A stretch of 37,572 nt of DNA from a virus. The notes below the pieces were generated by a model. That model was not told the DNA's origin. It was given only the letters and a program-made list of their open reading frames with translations, and ran no database searches. Below are positions 1-8,711 of this stretch, piece by piece. Made by a program: the position numbers and the translations under genes. The stretch's first letter is position 1. Each line of letters begins with the position of its first letter. The DNA is taken from IMG/VR virus record IMGVR_UViG_3300032296_000404, positions 1 through 37,572 of that record. One strand, written 5' to 3'.

Positions 1-25
1 AGTTCTTTCGTACTTACCCTATGTT

Positions 26-42
26 TGCCCCCCCTCCCGTAA
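26..42. other. candidate cohesive-end (cos) region
   Basis: A GC-only core (a run of seven C, then TCCCG) lies in otherwise AT-rich DNA about 40 bases before the small terminase gene. In HK97-like phages with an HNH endonuclease beside the terminase genes, the cos site lies between the HNH gene and terS and often has a GC-rich overhang. Here the HNH gene ends the window and terS begins it. The assignment rests on position and composition only. Confidence 0.2.
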
Positions 43-79
43 AATAAGAGAATAGACAAGAGAAGAAAGGGAATTCCCG

Positions 80-466
80 ATGCCAAGCACAAAGTTTAGA
101 AAACCGCCTCGACAGATCATTGGTTACTTTCGTGACCCGAGTACGTTTGACTCGCAGATGTTTGAAACTCTGATTCGAGATGAATTGGAGGGTGTCTACG
201 GGACGATCACGCCAAGCGATGAAACGCTGATTGCGTCGTTGATTTTGGTCACGGAGTCTTTGCTTCAGGCGCAGGCTCGGATCAACGAAGAAGGCGCGGT
301 GGCGGTTTATGCGTCGGGCGTAGGAAGTTCGGCATGGACGAAGCTGCGGAATGAATCCATCGACAAGATCATCAAGATTCTTGGCGAAATGGGCCTTGTG
401 TCTCGGGGTCGGCCAAAGAAAGTGAACAAGCCCACCGAGGTAGACGAACTGTTTGCCCATGCTTGA
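80..466 (+). CDS. terminase small subunit (P27-like)
   Basis: Protein of 128 aa that probably recognises the packaging site and recruits the large terminase to the DNA. It is mostly helical, has the usual length of a small terminase and has a basic stretch near the C-terminus (GRPKKVNK). The ATG at 80 follows a GAAAGGGAA Shine-Dalgarno region. The assignment rests on size, helical character and position directly before terL, whose start overlaps this stop. Motifs are weak, so the P27 label is tentative. Confidence 0.75.
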   Translation: MPSTKFRKPPRQIIGYFRDPSTFDSQMFETLIRDELEGVYGTITPSDETLIASLILVTESLLQAQARINEEGAVAVYASGVGSSAWTKLRNESIDKIIKILGEMGLVSRGRPKKVNKPTEVDELFAHA

Positions 467-2123
467 CCCTGCGTTTCAGTACGCGGCTGCGGTCACTCGG
501 GGGGATATAGCGGCGTGTGAGGATGTTCGCCTAGCCTGTCAGAGATTCCTTGACATGGCAGAGCGTAAGGATGCGCCCTACGAATTCGTGCCGTCAAAAG
601 CCGAACACATCCTCAAGTTCGTCGCTTTCTGCCGCCACGTTAAAGGCCCGGACGCAGGCAAGCCTATCGTCTTGCAGCCTTTCCAAGTCCTGTTTCTCGC
701 AGGCGTTTACGGATTCAGGGACAAGGCCGACCACTCTAAGCGGTGGGTCACCGATGTCATCCTGTTTGTGCCCCGAAAGTCGGGCAAGACGACCCTAGCT
801 TCTATCGTCGCTTTGTACGAACTGATGTTCGGGGATTCAGGTGCGGAAGTCTTTACTTTGGCGACAAGTCGGGAACAGGCAAGCATTTGCTTTGATTCCT
901 CCAAAGCTATTGTGGAGGCTATGCACGAACAGCTTGCGGCCAAGTTCCTGACCTACCGATCTGAGATTAAGAAACAGGGCGACTCGACTTCTACTTACCG
1001 AGCATTGAGCCGGGACAACCGCAAGACCGGCGACGGCAAGAACCCTTCTTGTGCCCTCATAGACGAGGCTGCACAGATCACAGAACGATCCTCCATCGAA
1101 GTCCTGCACTCAGGCATGGGGGCGCGAAAGAACCCGCTGCGGGTCTACATGACAACGGCGTCGTTCACCCGCGAGACAAAGTTCTTTGAAGACCTGACCT
1201 ACTTTCGCAGCCTGCTTCGAGGCGATGTTTCCGACAATGGCAAGTGGTTTGGGTTGTGCTACTCCATTGATCAGGGCGACAACTGGCGCGATCAGGCTAC
1301 ATGGGGCAAGGCCAATCCTATGCTCGGCATCTCGGTCACGACTGAGCATATTCAGCACATGGCAGACGAGGCATCTGCCAAACCGGCAAGCCTCAACGAA
1401 TTCCTTTGCAAGCAACTCAACGTCTATGTCTCGGCCAATGCCGCATGGGTGGATCGCAAGCATTGGGATGAGTCCATTGCCCCGATGCCCGAGGGCAAGC
1501 CCGAATCAACTTTCATCGCCTTCGACTTGGCGCACTCCCGCGACCTGAATGCAGTCTGCACGCTTCACAGGTACGGTGAGGAAGACTTCTACGCAGAGTT
1601 TCAATTCTTCCTGCCCGAAGACTCACTCGACTTTGTGCCCAACCACTACCTGAGCATCTTTGAGCAGGCGCGTCAGTCCGGCATTCTTAGGTTGACCCAA
1701 GGCAACGTGACCGACCTAAACGAAGTGGAGGCTTACATTACCTCCCAAGCTCAGAAGTACGACGTTAAGGAAATCGCCTTCGACCCGTACAACGCTGCTG
1801 CACTGGTCGCCAACCTCTACGGCAACGGTTTGCCGGTGAAGAAGGTGGGGCAGGGCATGGCAGTCTTGTCCAACCCGTCAAAAACGACTGAGCAACTGAT
1901 TCTGAAGAAGGCAATCAAGCATTCGGGTAATCCCTTTGTCGGTTGGCAGCTAGGAAACTGCGAATGCTTCGTGGACATCAACGCCAACGTCAAGGTTAGG
2001 AAGAACGCGGCAGACGCATCAGCCAAGATTGACGGCATCATCGCCATGATCATGGCCGTGCATTGCCACTTGGACAATGTTTACACCTCGGAATCGTTTG
2101 GTTTCCGCACGCTTGAGTGGTAA
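459..2123 (+). CDS. terL: terminase large subunit
   Basis: The packaging motor ATPase and nuclease, 554 aa from ATG 459; an in-frame TTG lies six bases upstream at 453. The N-terminal ATPase has a Walker A-like PRKSGKTT (Lys about residue 110) and a Walker B-like ALIDEA (Asp202, Glu203). The C-terminal RNase H-like nuclease shows acidic residues in FIAFDLAHSRD (Asp356), EIAFDPYN (Asp442) and AKIDGI. The layout matches the Terminase_1 group of HK97-type cos phages. The start overlaps the terS stop, so the two are probably translationally coupled. Confidence 0.95.
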   Translation: MLDPAFQYAAAVTRGDIAACEDVRLACQRFLDMAERKDAPYEFVPSKAEHILKFVAFCRHVKGPDAGKPIVLQPFQVLFLAGVYGFRDKADHSKRWVTDVILFVPRKSGKTTLASIVALYELMFGDSGAEVFTLATSREQASICFDSSKAIVEAMHEQLAAKFLTYRSEIKKQGDSTSTYRALSRDNRKTGDGKNPSCALIDEAAQITERSSIEVLHSGMGARKNPLRVYMTTASFTRETKFFEDLTYFRSLLRGDVSDNGKWFGLCYSIDQGDNWRDQATWGKANPMLGISVTTEHIQHMADEASAKPASLNEFLCKQLNVYVSANAAWVDRKHWDESIAPMPEGKPESTFIAFDLAHSRDLNAVCTLHRYGEEDFYAEFQFFLPEDSLDFVPNHYLSIFEQARQSGILRLTQGNVTDLNEVEAYITSQAQKYDVKEIAFDPYNAAALVANLYGNGLPVKKVGQGMAVLSNPSKTTEQLILKKAIKHSGNPFVGWQLGNCECFVDINANVKVRKNAADASAKIDGIIAMIMAVHCHLDNVYTSESFGFRTLEW

Positions 2124-2148
2124 AGTAAGCGGGAAACGGGGGCCAAAC

Positions 2149-3549
2149 ATGGGAATCCTAGACATTTTCAAGCGGAAACAAACGCAAAACAACGAAGCAA
2201 ACACGTTGTTTGGGCAGACCGCGCTAGGTAACAACGTCGTCTATCAGGGCGACAACCGCAGGCCGACGGTCAATACGCAGATTCTGTACGTCACCACGAG
2301 TGCCGTTACAGACGCAGGGCGGGTGGTGGATGTATCCACGCTGTCCCGAAATAGCACGGTGATGGCAGCACTTGGCGCAAAAGCCCGCGCCTTGAGTCAA
2401 TTGCCCATCAAGATCATGTGCGAGTTGGACGACGGCACCGTGGTCGATGCCACCAAGGATTCTCGCGTTTCCACCCGGAACAAGACCAAAGCCCAACAAG
2501 TCCTGACCCTGCTACAGAACCCCAACCAATTCCAAAGCCAATACGAGTTTTGGTATCAGTGGTTGATGTGGCACGACCTCTTGGGCGAAGCCTTCACGCT
2601 TTGGTGGCGCAAGGATCAAAAGAATCCTACGCAGACGCCCACCGAGATGTTCATTCTCGATTCGACGCTGATTGCGGTCACGCTCACCCCGACCCGCTAC
2701 CCGTCGTATCGCCTGTCCACGCCTTCCTACGGGTTTTCCAAGGATGAGCCGCTAGAGTATTACCAAGTCATGCACTGCAAGGATATGCCTTGGCAGGGTT
2801 CAGCGGGCTTCAACAAGGGCATCCTTGCGGTGGAGTTGGTCGGTCTAGATCAGGACATCGACCTATACGCCAACTATGTCATGCAGAACGGCGCGAAGCC
2901 CTCGGGAATGTTCGTCACCGAATCGGTCATTCCTGACGCTAAGTACAAAGAGATTGCGGCGCGGCTTAAGGAAGCATGGTCAAGCATGACTGGAAGCCGG
3001 ACAACCGACCCGTCCAAGCCCGGTCAGGGGATGCTGCTCGATCAGGGGATGAAGTACGAACCCCTGAAGATGCTTTCCCTGCAAGACGCCGACGCTGCGG
3101 CGTTAAAGCTGCAAACCATGAAGCGGATTTGTGGCCTGTTCGGCGTGCCCCCGGCGATGATTGGGATCGCAGACGGGAAGTACAACAACACGCAAACGAT
3201 GTTGGACGAATTCTACAAATCCACGATGTACCCGATCATCGTGAACATTCGTCAGAAGCTCAAGCAACATTTACTAGCGGGCTACCCCTCACTGTGCGTA
3301 GAATTTGACACGCAGCAATTCCTTATGGGCGCACCGCTAGACCAAATGAATTATGTGGTGGCGGGCGTAAATGCAGGCATACTTACGCCCAACGAGGCGC
3401 GGGAATACCTCGGTAGGCACACGATGGACGGGGCTAGTGAGTTGGTCGGCAAGAACAGCGATCAAAAGCCCATTCCGGGCAGTTCACCACAAGACACGGG
3501 CGGCGGCGGCGGGAATCAGACCCGGCGCATGAACATCGGCACAACTTGA
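2149..3549 (+). CDS. portal protein (HK97 type)
   Basis: Protein of 466 aa forming the dodecameric DNA entry ring at one vertex. The start MGILDIFKRK is typical of HK97-family portals. ATG 2149 follows a GGGAAACGGGGG ribosome site. An in-frame upstream ATG at 2077 would add 24 residues overlapping terL and is unlikely. The middle has the family-like stretches LLGEAFTLWW and RICGLFGVPPAMIG. The C-terminus ends in a low-complexity Gly/Gln-rich tail. The position between terminase and protease supports the call. Confidence 0.93.
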   Translation: MGILDIFKRKQTQNNEANTLFGQTALGNNVVYQGDNRRPTVNTQILYVTTSAVTDAGRVVDVSTLSRNSTVMAALGAKARALSQLPIKIMCELDDGTVVDATKDSRVSTRNKTKAQQVLTLLQNPNQFQSQYEFWYQWLMWHDLLGEAFTLWWRKDQKNPTQTPTEMFILDSTLIAVTLTPTRYPSYRLSTPSYGFSKDEPLEYYQVMHCKDMPWQGSAGFNKGILAVELVGLDQDIDLYANYVMQNGAKPSGMFVTESVIPDAKYKEIAARLKEAWSSMTGSRTTDPSKPGQGMLLDQGMKYEPLKMLSLQDADAAALKLQTMKRICGLFGVPPAMIGIADGKYNNTQTMLDEFYKSTMYPIIVNIRQKLKQHLLAGYPSLCVEFDTQQFLMGAPLDQMNYVVAGVNAGILTPNEAREYLGRHTMDGASELVGKNSDQKPIPGSSPQDTGGGGGNQTRRMNIGTT

Positions 3550-3555
3550 CCGAAT

Positions 3556-3774
3556 ATGGCAGTTCACGCAAAATTGCTTGCAGCACTTGCAAACCAAGTG
3601 CGTCGGCCTGCGGAATTGCCAATTCAGGTTCCGCGCCTGATGTCCCCGAAAATACAAGACATAAACACGACGGTCTTTGAAGGGGTCATCAATGAAACAA
3701 ATCCAACTGATCTGCGAAGCAAAACTGGTTCTACCCGAGGCGGCAGGAAACCAAGAGCCAAGCGGAAAGATTGA
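3556..3774 (+). CDS. doubtful small ORF between portal and protease
   Basis: Open frame of 72 aa starting seven bases after the portal stop and overlapping the first 83 bases of the protease gene in another frame. It has no obvious Shine-Dalgarno site and no recognisable family. The C-terminus is very basic (RGGRKPRAKRKD), but that part lies in the overlap and may be a shadow of the protease. It is listed because it fills the only gap in the head operon. It may equally be non-coding. Confidence 0.25.
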   Translation: MAVHAKLLAALANQVRRPAELPIQVPRLMSPKIQDINTTVFEGVINETNPTDLRSKTGSTRGGRKPRAKRKD

Positions 3775-4486
3775 AGCCACCGTCACCACTTGGGGACCGC
3801 GTGAAGGCGCTGATGGTCGGCGCTTCTATTACAAGCCGGAAGGCTTTATGCAGTGGGCTAAGGAATTCGCTGACACCAAGCGACCGCTGCCCATGTTTGT
3901 CAATCACAACGCCGATGCAATGCCGGTGGGTGAGTGGACTGCATTCGAATTCACTGACAAGGGCATGATGGCTGAGGGCCGTCTGTACCTGAACACCACT
4001 CAAGGGTCTGATCTGTATCAAGTGATGACCGAATCCCCGGCTATGTTCGGCGGTGTCTCTGTAGGAGCATACGCAGATGAATACTGTATGGTCGATGCTG
4101 AAGGCAATCCCCTCCAAAGCGGTAGCGACATGGAGGAAGGTTATTTCCAAATTTCGCAAGGCGGACTCCGAGAAGTCTCCGTCGTAATGCATCCCAACAA
4201 CCCGATGGCAGAAGTACACAAGTTGGAATTCTTCCGACCTGATGGCTCTGCTGATCTCAAGATTTTGGAGAAGGCTTTGCGTGAAGCAGGGCTGTCCAAG
4301 AAAGATGCGGTCGCTGCCGCATCTACCTTCAAGAAAGTGTTGGAGCAGCGTGAGGTTGTGACGACTGTTCTTGAAATTGCGCCGACTCAGGGTGAGCCTG
4401 ATGCGGAAGCGACCGAAGCCGAATTGCTTGCTGCTCTTGAGCAGCGGGAAATTCTCAAGCATCTTTCCAATCGTCTGAAAGGCTAA
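3692..4486 (+). CDS. prohead maturation protease (S78-like)
   Basis: Protein of 264 aa that probably cleaves the capsid N-terminal scaffold segment during head maturation. The expected catalytic positions are visible: His72 in FVNHNADAMPVG and Ser123 in GGVSVGA, followed by REVSVVMHPNNPMAEV, the usual third conserved stretch. The C-terminal third is acidic and helical and could act as a scaffold. ATG 3692 follows an AAGGGG site; a TTG at 3677 is less likely. It ends two bases before the first capsid gene. Confidence 0.9.
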   Translation: MKQIQLICEAKLVLPEAAGNQEPSGKIEATVTTWGPREGADGRRFYYKPEGFMQWAKEFADTKRPLPMFVNHNADAMPVGEWTAFEFTDKGMMAEGRLYLNTTQGSDLYQVMTESPAMFGGVSVGAYADEYCMVDAEGNPLQSGSDMEEGYFQISQGGLREVSVVMHPNNPMAEVHKLEFFRPDGSADLKILEKALREAGLSKKDAVAAASTFKKVLEQREVVTTVLEIAPTQGEPDAEATEAELLAALEQREILKHLSNRLKG

Positions 4487-4488
4487 TC

Positions 4489-5832
4489 ATGTCTAAGGAA
4501 ATCATCGAAAAACTGGACGCAATCGAAGCGTCTACCCTTGCCAAAGCTGAAGAAATTGCAGCCAAGGCTAACGAGTCTGTCGAAGCTGCCAAGGCTGAAC
4601 TGACCGAGAAGGTCGCCACTTTGGAAGCCAAGGTTGCAAGCCTGAACGCTCCCGGCCTGATTCGTCCCATCGCCAAGTCTGTGCGTCAGGATGTGAATCG
4701 CAGCGTGCGTGAGCAACTGCGTGACTACGCCAACGGCGGCAAGAGTTTCGAAAAGGAACTCAAGATGTTCGCCGACGAGTCGCAGTACTACGCATACATG
4801 AACGAAGCCTCTCTGCTGACCGCAGGCGGCGATGGCAAGGGCGGTCGTACCGCATACGATCCCGTGTTCGTGTCTCTGCGTATGTATAACCCGATGCGCG
4901 GCCTGTCGCGTACCGTGGCTACCGAGGGTTCGTCTTATCAGTTCCGGGTAAAAACGGGCAATGCGGGCGCACAGTGGGGCTACGCCATTCAGAACAACGG
5001 CGCAGCAACGACTGAAAACACCTCGATTTGGCAACTGGTGCTGAAGGACATCAACGTCCAATTCCCGATCCGTACTGCCGCACTTGACGACATCGACGGT
5101 TTGGAAGCGAATGTTGTTGATGACTGTTTGGCCGAATTCGCGCAAGCCGAAGCCCTGTCCATGATCATCAACGACGATCAGACCGGCACGGGCACTTCGG
5201 TGACCACTGGCGGCGCTGATGGTCTGCGTGGTTTGGATCAGTACGGTGGTGCAAATTCCACCTACACGGGCGGCACGACCTCTACGGCTGCATTCGGTTC
5301 GTCGGGCACTTCCTCGACCTCCGGCCTGCACTCCCTGGCAACGTATGACCAATTGACCACGAACGGTTTTGCAAGCGCGAACAACGTGACTTTCCAAGAC
5401 CTCGTGAACATGGTTTATGCGCTGCCGCAAGCCTACTGGACGCCGAATGCCAAGTGGATGATCAACCCGGTCATGCTCTCGGCAATTCGCGGCCTGAAGG
5501 ACAACCAAGGCACGCCGATCTTTGAGCGTATGCACCCCGCCGCTGAAGACGGTATCGTGGGCAAGCTGCTCGGCTTCGATGTGGTGGTCAACACCTATGT
5601 TGACACCCCCACCGCCGCCGGTGCTTCCGCAGGCACGGTCGCCAAGTACCCCCTTTACTTTGCAGACTTCAGCCGGTTCCACACGATCATCGACCGTCTG
5701 AACATGGTCATGCGTCGCTACGACCAAACGGCTCCGGGCTTCATCACCTTCTTCGGTGAGAAGCGTTTGGCCACGAGCGTGCGCGATCCCTTCGCAGGGG
5801 TTCGCTATCGCTCGACCGCTACGGGCGCTTGA
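4489..5832 (+). CDS. major capsid protein, HK97 fold (copy 1)
   Basis: Protein of 447 aa. Residues 1-60 are a charged Ala/Glu/Lys-rich helix, probably the delta scaffold domain removed by the protease. From about residue 105 the HK97-fold body follows, with NPMRGLSR, DGLRGLDQY and the C-terminal signature SVRDPFAGVR. It lies directly after the protease and is followed within a few bases by a strong terminator, consistent with the main capsid gene being the most abundant transcript end. It is clearly homologous to the next gene along the whole capsid domain. Confidence 0.92.
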   Translation: MSKEIIEKLDAIEASTLAKAEEIAAKANESVEAAKAELTEKVATLEAKVASLNAPGLIRPIAKSVRQDVNRSVREQLRDYANGGKSFEKELKMFADESQYYAYMNEASLLTAGGDGKGGRTAYDPVFVSLRMYNPMRGLSRTVATEGSSYQFRVKTGNAGAQWGYAIQNNGAATTENTSIWQLVLKDINVQFPIRTAALDDIDGLEANVVDDCLAEFAQAEALSMIINDDQTGTGTSVTTGGADGLRGLDQYGGANSTYTGGTTSTAAFGSSGTSSTSGLHSLATYDQLTTNGFASANNVTFQDLVNMVYALPQAYWTPNAKWMINPVMLSAIRGLKDNQGTPIFERMHPAAEDGIVGKLLGFDVVVNTYVDTPTAAGASAGTVAKYPLYFADFSRFHTIIDRLNMVMRRYDQTAPGFITFFGEKRLATSVRDPFAGVRYRSTATGA

Positions 5833-5833
5833 T

Positions 5834-5862
5834 AAAGGGAGGGACTTCGGTCCCTCCTTTTT
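5834..5862 (+). terminator. rho-independent terminator between the two capsid genes
   Basis: The stem GGAGGGA / TCCCTCC closes on a C(UUCG)G loop. It is extended by A-T pairs and ends in TTTTT. It starts two bases after the stop of capsid copy 1 and ends before the ribosome site of copy 2. It should lower the expression of copy 2 and all downstream genes relative to copy 1. Confidence 0.88.
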
Positions 5863-5874
5863 CGCGGGGACTTC

Positions 5875-7212
5875 ATGCCAAAACCAAACGATGCAATGAA
5901 AGCCGAAGCCAAGCGTGGACTAGCTTGGCGGGAGGAATTCAAGCGCGGTGGTACAGCGGTCGGTGTTGCGCGTGCGCGTGACATTGCCAACGGTGCTGAT
6001 CTATCGCCTTCTACGGTTGCTCGGATGGTTTCTTACTTCGCAAGACACGAAGTAGATAAGAAGGGCGAGGGTTGGAGTCCCGGCGAAAAAGGATACCCTT
6101 CAGCGGGGCGAATCGCGTGGGCATTGTGGGGCGGCGACCCCGGCAAAACTTGGGCAGAAAAGGAACACGCCAAAATGAAGCAATCGGCTAATCAACCTTC
6201 GGTCATCACCGAAGCATTCTTGGATGCAATCAAGACCGCGATCATTGAGAATCGTCGCGTCACGGTTGATATTGCCGAAGCCTCGGCGCTTACCGGCTCC
6301 GGCTCGGGCATTGGTGGTCGCGTCATCTTTGACGACGCCTTCGCTGCTCTGCGTTACGCAAACCCCTTCCGTCAGGGCGCGCGCATTCGGGACTGCGAAG
6401 GTTCCGATATGCAGTTCGTTGCCAAGACGGGTAACGCCACCAACCAAGCGGGCAACCCTTGGGGCTACGCGGTGCAGAACAACCTTGGTTCTCCCGACAC
6501 GAACACGACCATTTGGCAGCTTCCCGTGCGCGTCGTTGCTGCGCGTCTGCCGATTCGCTCGGCTGTCCTGTCCGATGTGAACAACCTCGACGCCACGCTC
6601 GTCGAAGACCTGATGCTTGAGTTTGCCCAACTCGAAGGCGCAAGCATGGCGGTCAACTCCGACCAAGCCGGTTCGACCACGACCACCACGGGCGCAACCG
6701 ATGGTCTGCGTGGGTTGAATATGTACCTCGACGGTGCAGCATCGGCCTACGGCACCTCGGGCACGGCGATCACCAACGGCATCCACACGATTGCCACGCA
6801 AACGGCAACGACCGCGATTGCCTACAACGACATCACCGCTGCGGCTTCCAAGCTGCCCGGTCAGTATTGGTCGCTTCCCGGCACGGCATGGCACATCGCT
6901 CCGGCGACCATCGAACTGCTGCGCGAACTCAAGGACACCAACAACCTCCCAATCTTCCTCGAAACGGGTGACGATGACGGCGGTGCGGTGGCGCACATCT
7001 TCGGTTGGCCCGTCATCCCAAATCCCTACCTGTCGGCAACGTACCCGATCTACCTTGCCAATTGGCCGCGCTTCCTGACGATCTGCGACCACACCGAATT
7101 CAGCATTCAAATGATGGAACAGACGCTGCCCGGTTTCGTGACGATGTACGCTGAAAAGCGCGTGGTTAGCTCCGTGCGCGACCCGTTCGCAGGGGTGCGG
7201 ATCAAGCTCTAA
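5875..7212 (+). CDS. second HK97-fold capsid-like protein with extra N-terminal domain
   Basis: Protein of 445 aa. Residues 101-445 align with the body of the previous capsid protein: both have NPxR near the start, a WGYA(I/V)QNN stretch, DGLRGLxxY and SVRDPFAGVR at the end. Residues 1-100 are different: a basic domain with RGLAWREEF, RGGTAVGVARARDI, RHEVDKKGEG and GRIAWALWGGDPG, a pattern I recall from other phage structural genes but cannot assign. An in-frame ATG at 6175 (residue 101) sits exactly at the domain junction, about ten bases after AAGGA, so a capsid-only product is possible. It could be a minor capsid or vertex protein, or part of a mixed shell. Confidence 0.85.
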   Translation: MPKPNDAMKAEAKRGLAWREEFKRGGTAVGVARARDIANGADLSPSTVARMVSYFARHEVDKKGEGWSPGEKGYPSAGRIAWALWGGDPGKTWAEKEHAKMKQSANQPSVITEAFLDAIKTAIIENRRVTVDIAEASALTGSGSGIGGRVIFDDAFAALRYANPFRQGARIRDCEGSDMQFVAKTGNATNQAGNPWGYAVQNNLGSPDTNTTIWQLPVRVVAARLPIRSAVLSDVNNLDATLVEDLMLEFAQLEGASMAVNSDQAGSTTTTTGATDGLRGLNMYLDGAASAYGTSGTAITNGIHTIATQTATTAIAYNDITAAASKLPGQYWSLPGTAWHIAPATIELLRELKDTNNLPIFLETGDDDGGAVAHIFGWPVIPNPYLSATYPIYLANWPRFLTICDHTEFSIQMMEQTLPGFVTMYAEKRVVSSVRDPFAGVRIKL

Positions 7213-7221
7213 GGGGTTGTC

Positions 7222-7908
7222 ATGTCAGTCAACAACTATCTGACGTATGGTGGTCCGGCGCTTGCGCCGACCCGCAACCCTTTTAACTACGCGAAGTTTG
7301 AGCAGATTGACCGCGACAATGTGACGCCTTGGCTTACGCTTGAGGAAATCACTCAACAGCTAAACCTGTTCAACGACGAGTCTCAAGACACCTACCTGTC
7401 GATGCTTGAGGTTGCGACCCGTCAGGCTATCGAGGACTTGATCGGTCTGCCGATCATGCCGATCAGCTATCGGGTGTACTACAACGCAAGCAGTCTGTAC
7501 GGCGTACCTCTGTCGCTTGACTTGCCCGAGGTAAGCCAAGGCAGCACGGGCGGTTGCTACAACGGCAACAACGGCGTGGTGATTGACCGGGTAGGGTATT
7601 GGAACGACGACACGCCTTCGGTGTTCGTGCCTCTTACTGCAAGTCAGTATATGTACGACAACTCGGGCAACAAGGTGATCCTTGCTGACCTCCCGAGCGA
7701 CCTAAACGTGTTTATGACCTCTCCGGTGGTCTGCGAATACACGGTGCAGCCTAGCCCCTTGGCGGTGTATCCCGTGATCAAGCAGGCCGGTCTGCTCTTG
7801 CTCACTCACCTCTACAACAACCGCAGCAACAGCACCGATGGAATGCTTCGTGACATCCCCTTCGGCGTGACTGCTCTCTTGCGGCCTTACAAGCCTTTGG
7901 TGATGTAA
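7222..7908 (+). CDS. head-tail connector (gp6-like adaptor)
   Basis: Protein of 228 aa, probably the ring of adaptor subunits beneath the portal. The helical region with WLTLEEITQQLNL and a following ATRQAIEDLIGLP resembles the phage gp6/phiE125 gp8 connector family. The position directly after the capsid genes and before the head-closure gene is standard. ATG 7222 follows AAGGGG. The middle is richer in Gly/Tyr/Asn than short gp6 homologues, which accounts for the extra length. Confidence 0.8.
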   Translation: MSVNNYLTYGGPALAPTRNPFNYAKFEQIDRDNVTPWLTLEEITQQLNLFNDESQDTYLSMLEVATRQAIEDLIGLPIMPISYRVYYNASSLYGVPLSLDLPEVSQGSTGGCYNGNNGVVIDRVGYWNDDTPSVFVPLTASQYMYDNSGNKVILADLPSDLNVFMTSPVVCEYTVQPSPLAVYPVIKQAGLLLLTHLYNNRSNSTDGMLRDIPFGVTALLRPYKPLVM

Positions 7909-8253
7909 ATGGCAATCGCACGGTTTGAGAACATCGCGGTAAACAATCTGACTTTCGGCAAGTCGGATTTTGGCGAGCAATCGACCACTCAAACCAAGTG
8001 GTTTGATACCCGTGCGCGTGTCTCAGACGTTGCCAACAGCCTTCGCATCTCCGAGAAGTACCGGCTTTATCAGGACTTGGTGCAGTTGACGCTGAACTAC
8101 ACGCCCAACACCAAGCTGATGGTGGATCGTCAAGACCTGTATTCGATCACTTGGCGCGGGCATGAGTGGCGCATCAGCGACTGCCGAGAAGCTAACGACC
8201 GAATGAGCATCACCTTCATGTGCTATCGCAACGATCCTGTGGCGGCGGTCTGA
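7909..8253 (+). CDS. head closure / head-tail joining protein
   Basis: Protein of 114 aa starting directly after the previous stop. The C-terminal part, with SITWRGHEWRISDCREAND, has the short beta-barrel pattern of head-closure proteins of the SPP1 gp16 / HK97 joining type. Order and size agree. It probably seals the filled head and receives the tail. Confidence 0.7.
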   Translation: MAIARFENIAVNNLTFGKSDFGEQSTTQTKWFDTRARVSDVANSLRISEKYRLYQDLVQLTLNYTPNTKLMVDRQDLYSITWRGHEWRISDCREANDRMSITFMCYRNDPVAAV

Positions 8254-8254
8254 C

Positions 8255-8671
8255 ATGGCACAGAGCAATCCCGTCGTCTACGGCAAGGCAATCCAAGCGG
8301 CGCTGCAAGCTGTCGTCACGCCTGTCCCCGTCTATGCGGCGTTCAACCGGAACTTTGCGACTCAACCCAAGTTTGTGACTTGGTTCCTGCGAAACATCCA
8401 TCAAGATGTCTACACGGGTCAGAACCAAAACAACAAAGGGATTGATCGGCCAATCTTCCAAGTCAGCATCTTCACGCAAGTGATTGAAGACGGTTTCACA
8501 ATTTCCAATCAAATCCTACAATCCTTGCATGGCTACAGCGGTTTGTTTGGGGGTTCACCAAACGGCATCTATGTGTCCAAGGTTGATGTGATGTGGCTCT
8601 ATAACTCGTATGACAACGAAGAAAAACTCGCGCAGATTTTTCTAGATTGTCAGCTTGACATTCCAACATAA
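8255..8671 (+). CDS. tail terminator / tail completion protein
   Basis: Protein of 138 aa with the size and gene order of the tail-terminator family (lambda gpU or DUF3168 type), which caps the tail tube and joins it to the head. IFQVSIFTQVIEDGF followed by LHGYSG is the kind of strand-loop-helix pattern seen in that family. The gene directly precedes the tail tube gene. Sequence similarity alone is modest. Confidence 0.65.
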   Translation: MAQSNPVVYGKAIQAALQAVVTPVPVYAAFNRNFATQPKFVTWFLRNIHQDVYTGQNQNNKGIDRPIFQVSIFTQVIEDGFTISNQILQSLHGYSGLFGGSPNGIYVSKVDVMWLYNSYDNEEKLAQIFLDCQLDIPT

Positions 8672-8711
8672 GACAATCGCATAACCCTGATTTCTTGGAA
8701 AGGAAAGAAAA

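Noticed and set aside
4483-5727. Long minus-strand open frame of 414 codons opposite the first capsid gene
   Set aside because: It is antisense to a clearly coding capsid gene, has no recognisable domain or ribosome site, and arises from the codon bias of the coding strand.
6100-7110. Minus-strand open frame of 336 codons opposite the second capsid gene
   Set aside because: Arg/Val-rich, low-order protein antisense to real coding sequence; a shadow of codon bias.
8655-8685. TTGACA before the tail tube gene as a promoter
   Set aside because: The box lies in the end of the tail terminator coding sequence and no good -10 box is found at 16-18 bases.
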